Positions 36,301 to 64,000 of a stretch of 64,000 bases of DNA are shown one piece after another. Numbering within the stretch: the stretch's first letter is position 1; every line of letters begins with the position of its first letter. This stretch comes from Centroberyx gerrardi (Eukaryota; Chordata; Actinopteri; Beryciformes; Berycidae), in assembly GCF_048128805.1 (NCBI RefSeq), contig NC_135997.1:5210116-5274115 (forward strand). The letters run 5' to 3'. The translations under genes and the position numbers were made by a program. Below the pieces are notes generated by a model that did no database searches, had not been told where the DNA came from, and was given only the letters and a program-made list of their open reading frames with translations.

Positions 36301-39300
36301 ATGTCTTGCTATGACAGTGATAAGGGGAGTTTGGAGGTGGACAGTTATGGGGCAGCCGCTGCTGAAGAGCTGTCAGGCTGTGCCTTGGCGATGATGGAGA
36401 AGGAACGAGACTCTCTCCTCAGCCCTTCAGAAAGCCCTGGCACCTTCAACAGCAGCACCCCCAGCAGCCTGCAGGCTGCCGCCCCCCTGCAGGGCTACGA
36501 TGTGGAGTTTGACCCGCCCCTGGAGAGTAAATATGAGTGTCCTATCTGCCTCATGGCTCTGAGGAATGCCATTCAAACACCTTGTGGTCACCGTTTCTGC
36601 AAGAACTGCATTGAGAAGTCCATCCGGTATGCCACTGTGTAGCTTTCTGGGTAACAGCGAACACTAACTCTGGTTTATAATACATTTACAATGCCTTAAC
36701 AACAGCTTCATAACCGCTTCATGGCACAGTCCTGATTTCATAGTGTCTTCTTGTAATACTTCTATCTAATACATATGTGACACAGCAGCAGAACAATCTG
36801 TCAAGTTATTGAGCCATTAGACAGACTTTTTCAAATGAGTCATAACAAGTAAGCTGTTTGGTTAGCTGACAAGCTGTGTTAGTTATCAGTACCGGTTTTT
36901 GAATCAGTAGGACCAATAGGCTTTTAAATGCTAGCACAAGCCAAATGTTTTCTCTTAAAGGCGTTTAATTTAGACAAATGATAACGAATAGCATACAATT
37001 CTGAAAAAGAGCTTTACAACAGAAATGTGTGTGGCTAAAGGCTATTGCCAGAGGGGCTTTTATTTTGAAATTTGAGCTCAGTAAATTACACATTTGCATT
37101 CCTATGTCACAAATTCATTATGTCATGTTATGCAGCTCTTGTTTGTGTGTTTTGTAATATAAACCAGAATCCATCTAAAGTGTTACTTCTTTTGGTTACT
37201 TGTACATCTTGAGTTTTTTTTTTTATTTTAATTTTTTTTCAATTGCATACTTAACTGGTGATTCCTGTTATTGCCTCATTTCATTTTCTTATTATTGCAT
37301 AGCTAACTTATCAGATATATCACATGATAAAATTGCAGTAAATCCAAGTCTGAAGCTTCCTATTTCTCTCCCCTGCACTACAGTGATGCAGGACAGAGAT
37401 GCCCGGTGGATAATGAAATGCTGTTGGAAGAGCAGCTCTTCCCTGATAATTTTGCCAAACGAGAAATCCTGTCGCTAACTGTTCGCTGTCCCAATACCGG
37501 CTGTGCTGAGAAAATGGAACTCCGGCATTTGGAGGTAAGAAGTCTGAGAGATGATGATAGACATTTCTGATATCTGGCAAAGCCCACGCAACACCATTGG
37601 AAACAGGCAACTGAAGTTATAAGGCTAATATCTTAAATTGACACTCCAGTGAGAATAGGGCTGTATGATACCATTTTAAAAATCACATCACAATTAATCA
37701 GATTATTGTGATTATTCTGAATATTGCTTCTGCAATTTAAGTTGTCAAAACCACAAGCTTCTTGTGACAAGGCTAAAACCACATGTTCTGTAATCACCTA
37801 TGATTGATCAATACCTACAACTGACTTCTGAAAATAAGAGAGATTTTCCAGCACAATATTTGAGCTCGCAACCTGCATGTATACACACACATACTGTCTT
37901 CCTATAGATATACTATTCATAGTAGCCTACTGAGCTAATTGTAGGACAAGTGTGTCTTTTTGAGGCTGGGCTGGCCTAGTTCATGTTTGGGTTGTATCAT
38001 AATAAAATGCCTATTTCTGTCTTTTCAGACCCCAGTTGTCTGTTCAGTGTGATTCTGTGGTTCATAGTTTATTAATAAACTTAGTTTGCCTTTTACCAAG
38101 TTAATAAGCAAAAACCTACTTCAATAAAGTGACCTTATATGGAAACTGCCAGCCAGAAAATGTCTCCTGTTAAGTCTTCTTAACAGGAGATATGACATCA
38201 AGAGAAATTGGGTTAAATAGTGGTAGAAACCCAGAGAAAACGGCATTGTTGGCAGATATTTAAATATTCTAGCATTATCAAAATGACTGAATCCATTTAG
38301 GTTGTAGCCTAGTTTCAAAACTACCTAACAATATATCTGTAACATTTTCCATTTGACTTACTAATTCACCACCTCCAGCATAATCAGCATGCATTCTTCT
38401 CTCCGCCTGTTCCAACACTGCCTCAGATAATTTGCTCCTAATTGATCAACAGCCAGTTAGGGAGACTTCAGATTAGTCAGCAACTAAAAATACATGCATG
38501 CTAGAGTGCTACTAACTCCAGTAGACCTGTAGGTTGTCTGTCTAACAAATCTTTTAAATCAATAGCATGTAAAAGGGAAAATAGTTTAGTGAAAATTTGT
38601 AAAAAATTAGATATTGCTTGTGTTCAAATCACAATTCAGTTTTTATGTCAAGTAATCAAGCCGTCCTAACTCAGAATACATTTAGCTGATTTGTTTCCAT
38701 ACATTGTTTTCCTACCAGAATCATGTGACACAGTGTCCGTTTGCCACTGTGCCATGCCCGCAATGCCAACAACCTGTGAGGACGAGCCACCTAGAGGAGC
38801 ACACAACCCTTCAGTGCCAGAGGAGACCTGTTTCGTGTCCAGACTGTGTGGCAAGCTTTGTTTATGAGGACAGACAGGTACAGTTCAGTCACCTAATTCT
38901 TCCTCTTACCTATTCCAGAAAGTGTTTCATAGCAAAGTGTATCCACATAAACCCTTATGATGGTGTACTTAAAATGTGGTTTGGCTGCTCCCTCAGCTTC
39001 ATGAGCTGCAGTGTCCCTTTGCGAACGTGAAGTGCCAGTACTGTGGGATGGACCTCATCAGAGACCAGGTGAGTGAGTGTACATGTCACTATATCATGCT
39101 GATGGTGGGTCATACAACATTATTCTTCCAATGGTAAAGATGCATAAACAAAAAAAATGGCATCTTAAACTCCAGAATGGATGCAAACTGTCAATCATTT
39201 AATCTAATGACTTGTGTCACTTGTTTTTCCCTGTGTTAAAACCATGAGTTATTTGAACCGTTTCATCCCAATCCCAACACATCTCACAATTGCAATGTGC

Positions 39301-41567
39301 AACCAACATTTCTGAACAGGCAAATGCTCGGATGATTTGCAATATGGGACAGGAAATGACTTCTTTCCAAGAGGCTTCCCTCTTTAAATGTGTCCATGAT
39401 AATAATAGCTGACCCTAAGTGGCTGTTGGAAAACCTGATTTGAATTAATGAATATGAATAAAGCTGAGTTGATGATGTTTTTGTTTCAGATGGAATCTCA
39501 CTGTGATACAGATTGTCCAAAAGCACCCATCGCCTGTACTTTTAGCACCTTTGGATGTCAGGAAAGGGTAGGTGGGGTCATCTCCAAGTTCTCTTGGAGA
39601 TGAACCCTAAATGTAATACTTATTTATTTTAAATCCTCTGCACATTGTTCACATGACAATGTGAAGGACTTGAGGACATGCTTGCTATACTATTAGTTCT
39701 GTTAATCCTGCATACCAAATGTCAAAAAGAACAATCTTGTGCCTCTGCAGATGCAGCGCCACAACCTGGCTCAGCACATGCAGGAGTTCACACAGATGCA
39801 CATGCGCTACATGGCTGAGTTCCTGCGTGGCTTTAGCCTCAATGACACCACACCCAAATCCCTCTGGATGCAAGGGCCGTCCTCTATTTCCTCTGAGGAT
39901 CAAGGAGCTGCAGCACCAGTGCCAGGCCCCAGCGGGCCCAGAGGAGTCGGAGGCTGCAGCGGCAGCAGCGCATCTTGTCAGCCCAGTGAGGATGGTCAGA
40001 GGCTCAGGGAGATGGATGGACGATTGGTAAAGCAGGACCACCAGCTGCGTGAGCTCATCATCTTAAAAGAAACACAGGTATGGGATGTCCTGGTGTCTCA
40101 GTGTACTAATATGTGTATGATATAGTCAATATTGCATCCCATTTCATGGTATACAGTCATATGCCTGTCTCCTCTGTGCCTACTTTCTGTAAAACAAAAT
40201 GCAGGTTGGGCTAGGCTCCTGCTTCTTTGTAGGACCAATAGGTGTTTGCTTCTTTTTCTTGACTAACTATTCGTGAAATTATTATTATTATTATTTTTTT
40301 TTAATCTTTTTTGGCTCTTTATTCTGAGATTTTATTGCCTAAACTCATTTTGACATGTCCTAACATCATAGTTGTGGATTGCTCATTGTCTGGGCAAAAA
40401 CAGAATTTCAAACAATTTCAACACCTGACATGCTGTCACACACGGCAGACATCCACAGCAGCCCCCAGTGATGTCAGCCACACCACCGCTGTTCAGGTGG
40501 ACAACCATACTGAGGTGGATGTGACTGCAGTGTCAGCTACAGAATCTGACCTTTCAGATAAAGATGACCACAAAAACGAGAATATTGAAATGTAAAAAAA
40601 AAAGTAAATACAGAATTCATAATCAGGACTGTCAGTTTCATCATTGTAGTGCGTCTGCTCCAGCCACGTGTCCCTGTCCTCATTCTCTTCTGTGTGCACC
40701 TTAGAGAATAAAGCAATGCAATTTTGAGATTAGATGAGATTGTATGTTCCTTGGTACAAAAGATGACTTCAAGCATAGCAAGACGCTTTAGAACTGTGAA
40801 GAGTAAAATTGTGTGGTGTGCTCAGTTAGTTATTACTACACTTAAACTTAACATTTTCAGTTGTAGTTGTGCAGTTTTACTTAGATATTAGTCACATTTT
40901 GGGAAAAAGTGTCTGCAATTGTCCTTGAGCCTCTGTTTCACTTGAAACTACTGTCCCCTCCCTCCCACAGGCAGGCCAGCTTGCAGAGCTGCGGCGCAGG
41001 GTTTCTGTGCTGGAGGAGACTGTGAAGGAGCTGGAGGCCCAGCAGTGCCAGGGCATCTTCATCTGGCGCCTCAAGGGTTTTTCTGCCCACCTGCACAACC
41101 AGGAGGCGGGCCTGCCGGTGGTGGAGCACAGTCCGGGCTTCTACACGGGCCGCCCAGGCTACAAGCTGTGCCTGCGCTTACACCTGCAGACCCCCAACGC
41201 CCCACGCTGCTCCAACTACATCTCCCTGTTTGTCCACACCATGCAAGGAGCCTTTGACGGGCAGCTGAGCTGGCCCTTTCAGGGCACCATCCGGCTCGCC
41301 ATCCTGGACCAGGGCCCTGAGGGCCAGCACCACATGGAGGTGATGGAGACTAAACCAGACCTGCAGGCCTTCCAGAAGCCGACCATCCAGCGAAATCCCA
41401 AGGGCTTCGGCTACGTCACCTTCTTGCACCTGCATCAGCTGCATCAGAGGGCCTTCGTTAAAGACGACACTCTGCTGGTCCGCTGTGAGGTCACACCGCG
41501 CTTCGACGGGGCTCTTCGCCGCGAGGGAGCAGCAGTGCAGCCCAGAGGGCCCGAGGCCTCAGTTTAA
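36301..41567 (+). CDS. traf6: TNF receptor-associated factor 6, E3 ubiquitin ligase
   Basis: Coding exons: 36301-36626, 37384-37534, 38719-38877, 38997-39068, 39490-39567, 39751-40077, 40971-41567; 569 residues (human 522). [19 protein letters not shown] opens the RING finger, with C80, C83, C95, H97, C100, C103, C115 and D118 all in place, equivalent to the human Zn ligands ten residues earlier. Exons 2-6 encode the TRAF-type zinc fingers ([33 protein letters not shown]). Exons 6-7 encode the TRAF-N coiled coil, and exon 7 the MATH/TRAF-C domain from about residue 392 ([46 protein letters not shown]). TRAF6 joins Lys63-linked ubiquitin chains with UBC13/UEV1A downstream of IL-1R/TLR and CD40/RANK, activating TAK1, NF-kB and MAPK. 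The N-terminal extension (residues 10-65) is Ser/Ala-rich. The start directly follows a splice acceptor. Confidence 0.97.
37657..37760. repeat. Possible hAT-derived fragment
   Basis: 'tagggctgtatgatacca' followed by cgatt-like AT-rich motifs (aattaatcagattattgtga) resembles one end of a teleost hAT MITE. No opposite end or target duplication was found within traf6 intron 2. Confidence 0.25.
40439..40595 (+). other. Open terminal-exon-like segment in last traf6 intron
   Basis: After 'cacacggcag' (AG at 40446-40447) an open frame runs to a TAA at 40593-40595. It encodes an acidic, Ser/Thr-rich tail ([15 protein letters not shown] ... [16 protein letters not shown]). The frame is phase 0, the same as the end of traf6 exon 6 (40077), so splicing would be productive and would replace the MATH domain. 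The stop codon runs straight into an A-rich stretch. The polypyrimidine tract is weak and no homology is recognised. Could be chance. Confidence 0.25.
40631..40702 (-). pseudogene. Relic of ttc17 coding exon 3
   Basis: The minus strand reads [19 protein letters not shown], against [19 protein letters not shown] in ttc17 exon 3. By eye, 59 of 72 nucleotides match ttc17 33775-33846 (82%), including an unbroken 18-base block. Similarity stops abruptly on both sides. The relic has the same orientation as ttc17, lies about 6.8 kb from the source exon, and sits antisense inside the last traf6 intron. It keeps an open frame but lacks the KQLVAQK start of the exon. Origin by local duplication is inferred. 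Confidence 0.8.
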
Positions 41568-43337
41568 GGGACTAAAGTTTCAGTGACTACAAAGATAGGA
41601 TATGAGAGTATTTAAAGTTCTGGGTGGGGGGGGTTGATTTTTAAAATGCCCAAGATAGGGCACACCAAATAAATCAATAAGGCTTAGAAGGTTCAACTGA
41701 TATATGATATGGGACGATATACTTTCAGTACTGCAGAGGTGTATCAGCACAGTAGCTCTGCTGATGTTTTGATATTGCTAAGTCTATTTAAAAGTTTGGA
41801 GATGCAGAGCAGGAAAAATGATGTTCAGACCAATTCTGTTCTACAATTTGGACAGCGCAATTATGCAGTTTACTATTTATTTGCTCACTGACTTTTCCTC
41901 AACGTCATTTTTTAAATATGATTTATTTTATTTTAGAAATATATTTGCTCACAGCCACATGATAGCAATTTCCAGTAGTTAAAAATCTTTTATGTTCAAC
42001 TTATACATGTGAGTATAAATACTGAATTATGTTTTATCAAATCAACGTTACAGTTCAAGATGTGTGCTTACTGCCTGCAAACTAGGAGACTGAAATTTAC
42101 TTTACATGGCTCTACTATAAAGTGATGTAATAGTTTCTGTTGTCATACATACTCACTGGAAACTTAACTGATACCAAATAAGATTTTTTTTCTGGAGAAC
42201 AGACACAGCTTATCCTGTGCATAGATTAAAAGAAGAGGGGTTTGTTCATTTGTTCTGGTTCTTGTAGACAGCAGTGAATGTTTACTAATATAGACTGAAA
42301 TGTAATTGTAAGGCATAGGGATAGCAAAACTGAAATTCAGTGGGCATTCCCCATTCAAGTTTTTATGCTTCACGACTCTTCAGTATACTTCTCTGTGGGC
42401 ATCGCAGTGGCATCCTCAGCAGAAAAGCACAATATCCCCTTTGAACTCTTAATGCTGTCTGTGTACCAGGCTTCATCACCTCTGTACATTTTTGAAAAAT
42501 AGGTCACACCAATGCAAATGTGCCTTATGTTATTCATTTTGCTCTTTACAAATGTCCATTTATGGTGCCTTTATCACAAGTTCCTGCCTAATGTGATCTA
42601 GCAAAATAAGTGTAGACATTAAGCCAAGTTCATGGCTTTAAAACAATATGCTGCCTTTTGAGCATTGATAGGCCTTGTTGGTAGACTATTTTTTCACTTG
42701 TAACATGGCATTGTGATGATGTTATTCAGTGTGATTTGATTGTGGTTCATTTTAGTTTAAATGTTTGAATGGTTGTTTGTTAGCCATAAATTGAGTATAC
42801 CATCTGATGCTGATGAAAATACCCTTAAATTAAAGTCATAGCCACCTTAAACTCATAACCACTGTGTTATTTGACATTCAAATCAAGATATATGTTAAAC
42901 CCAAATGTCATCCATAAGTGGCACAGTTATTCAACACTGTGATCCAGCATCCTGAAACAGAAAACACCAAACCCTGAAGTCCCAACCCAAGATGTACTGA
43001 AGGGACCTGGAATAAGACTTCCTACCAAGAAGGGTATAAAGTTGGAGCGATGAAAAGAAAATGTATTCAGAATGACTCACTATAACCTAAAGAACCTAAT
43101 ATATGTTTTGAAATGCTTTTTTCAGTGGGATACTTTAGCCCCAGTGAATACTAACAAACTAGATTTTTCATTTTTAGAATTGTATACTTGACATCTTTGT
43201 CACTCCACTTTGAAAAGAGTACTTTTCCCTGATTTTACAACAAAAATCCCCAATACATGTATTTTGCACTGATTTTGTCTGGGAGGGGCGGAGGGGAGTG
43301 AATGCCTTTTCTAGCTACTGTACATGGTTTTACCAGA
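41568..43337. other. traf6 3' UTR and convergent intergenic stretch
   Basis: Contains the traf6 3' UTR of unknown length. Candidate plus-strand poly-A signals are AATAAA at 41668-41673 and ATTAAA at 42829-42834. The rest is AT-rich without exons. trpm5 approaches from the other side on the minus strand, so the two 3' ends converge here. Confidence 0.5.
41668..41673 (+). terminator. Candidate traf6 polyadenylation signal
   Basis: First AATAAA on the plus strand after the traf6 stop codon, 101 bp downstream. ATTAAA at 42829-42834 is an alternative that would give a 3' UTR of about 1.3 kb. Confidence 0.4.
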
Positions 43338-43343
43338 TTTATT
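43338..43343 (-). terminator. Candidate trpm5 polyadenylation signal
   Basis: AATAAA on the minus strand, 380 bp beyond the preferred trpm5 stop codon. Another AATAAA overlaps the stop codon itself (43726-43721) and is probably coding coincidence. Confidence 0.4.
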
Positions 43344-43722
43344 GACAGAAAGAAAAGAATAAGTGGTATAGTGTTACTTAACCCTGACCTAACCATAACC
43401 CTAACCCTAAGGCCAACAATTTACAAAGCTTTAGTAAATCTATTCTTAACCTTAAGGCTTCATTCGCAGAATAGGAATGAGGATGTGGACTTTGTTTCCT
43501 AAGATACACATATGACAAGTTGCTCTACAGAAACACTACCAGAAACCACAATGGGACATCATCTGTGAAGTCTACATAACAATTTTAATTTTCAAACAAA
43601 ATCTACGCCCCTTTTCCTCAAATTATACCATCATCATACCCTAAAAACATTCCAGAAATCTTACATGTAGGATGACAACTGTCTTTCTGTGTTGACGAAG
43701 AGAACAGTTGTCATTGTCACTT

Positions 43723-62697
<18,975 letters not shown>

Positions 62698-64000
62698 GGT
62701 TTAATGCTCCTCTCCTCCACCTGAACCCAACCTGGGGCTACAAGGTTTCCCTTCACAGCCCTCAGGTGAACCGTTGGAGCCATCAGGAAGTGGTCAAAAG
62801 GTGTGGTTCTCTCTCCGGCCAATCACAGACTGAGCTGAGCACCATCACTTTGCATGTTGGTCAGCAACTGCACACCACTCTCATCAGCACCATGGCCTCC
62901 TGCTGTCCAATGAAAGATTTACATCTCAAAAAGGCAAAGAAAAACTATTGTTCAAATGGGCGGCCATGTGTTTTCATACTTTTAGTTTTGACAGGTTCAT
63001 TGGCATCTAAGGAATCATGAAATGTTGCTAATTCAAAACAGCAAAATGAGAAATACCAAATGAACATCACAAGTGTCACTTTTCTGTCAGCTTCAGTGTT
63101 CTTCAATACTCTGTGACTGGGACAGCTGAAAATATCTCTTAGCAATATTTACCACTAAGAGTCAGCGGCTTGTATGTGAGCAGATATCTCACACACTGCA
63201 TGTAATGTGAAAACTGAATTTAAAACCAGAATTTTGCTTTATCACATTGGTCATATACTGTTAATGAACTGTCATTGTTATGCCTACTGCTTTGCATATT
63301 TGGCTGTCAAAGCCATTTGTGTGGCCAAGTGAGTAGTTTCAGTAAGGGTTGATCATCTCAGTCTTAAACATGTGGCTTAATGTCAACCATGTATTCACAC
63401 TTTAAGTATTTTTCACATGAAAATGACCATGTGAAGCGTTGTGAATCCAGTAATGTAGCCAAATAGTAATAATATGGAATGAATGTAACCAAATAGACAT
63501 GGAAATATAGAAATTTGGGGACAGTTTAAATCCAAAAAATCTATTTAATTCTACATCTCTAGGCTATAGTCTATGAGGCTAAGTGAACTACTCTGCTTTC
63601 AATTCTTTAAAAAATGGAAGTCATTTCAGGACTTTTGAATTGCTGTATGTGACCTATTTGCAATTATAACTACATGTAAGCTGCTGATTTGATCCGCTTT
63701 TCATTTTGGACCGCAGACCAACCTTCAATCTCATTTTGGCAAGACTTTAGAAATGCCTGTAGTGATTTACTAATCACTGCTCCCCTGCAGCGGCTGAGCT
63801 GGAGTCAGTAGAATCTGGCGCCTTAACTCACTTTTTATTCAGAAACTCAACAGGAACTTACCAGTTAACTGCCACAAGATAGGCCCGTTTGCAAAAATAT
63901 AATCAATATAAATAAATATTAATCGTATATCATATAGCCGATTGTTCTGCTCTTACCTTTACCACAATCATGTAAACTATCAAAATGATTAGGCTAGATT
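62698..64000. other. Upstream of trpm5: 5' UTR and presumed promoter side
   Basis: Lies upstream of the trpm5 ATG (62697, context ACCATGC). It should contain the 5' UTR and promoter, but no TATA box, CpG island or conserved site can be pinned down. The open frames at 62580-63020 and 62945-63145 have no family resemblance. The sequence is AT-rich up to the window end. Confidence 0.45.

Noticed and set aside
40493..40776. Minus-strand frames at the traf6 intron relic as an intact expressed gene
   Set aside because: Similarity to ttc17 covers only about 24 codons, the remainder is Phe-rich intron translation, and no second exon is visible.
43388..43410. Telomere-like CCCTAA repeats
   Set aside because: Only two perfect units plus degenerate neighbours; far too short for interstitial telomeric sequence.

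Overview
The window is vertebrate nuclear DNA, most likely from a ray-finned (teleost) fish. It has GT-AG spliced genes with short introns, many (CA/GT)n tracts, teleost-type MITEs, and LINE2/CR1, DIRS-like and Harbinger relics. Gene identities come from translating each exon and comparing it with family sequences known from memory; no search was run.

Layout. (1) 1-13.2 kb is intergenic and holds a clear mir-129-2 hairpin on the minus strand (1242-1328). A CpG-rich, CCAAT-containing block at about 1555-2335 lies upstream of it and is the likely pri-miRNA promoter. The rest holds microsatellites and two decayed LINE fragments (6.9-8.1 kb). (2) 13.5-35.2 kb, minus strand, is ttc17: 25 coding exons, about 1208 codons, with an N-terminal hydrophobic segment, three TPR blocks and a coiled coil. 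Two introns use GC-AG splice sites. (3) About 35.2-35.4 kb is a compact head-to-head promoter between ttc17 and traf6. (4) 36.3-41.6 kb, plus strand, is traf6: 7 coding exons, 569 residues, with RING, TRAF-type zinc fingers, TRAF coiled coil and MATH/TRAF-C domain. (5) 43.7-62.7 kb, minus strand, is trpm5: 26 coding exons, about 1230 residues, running tail-to-tail with traf6. (6) 62.7-64 kb lies upstream of trpm5, with nothing recognisable in it.

The three proteins are not an operon-like unit: Ttc17 is linked to actin and cilia, Traf6 is an E3 ligase of IL-1R/TLR/TNFR-family signalling, and Trpm5 is a Ca2+-activated monovalent cation channel. The sharing seen here is regulatory: a bidirectional ttc17/traf6 promoter and convergent traf6/trpm5 3' ends. 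TTC17 and MIR129-2 are also neighbours in human 11p11.2, so that pairing looks ancient.

Points most worth a second look: the mir-129-2 hairpin; a relic of ttc17 coding exon 3 inside the last traf6 intron (40631-40702); an open terminal-exon candidate in the same intron; a nested transposon carrying an 89-bp inverted repeat in the last ttc17 intron; (GT)n tracts abutting several splice sites; and the choice of C-terminus for trpm5. I found no operon, CRISPR array or defence-like system.
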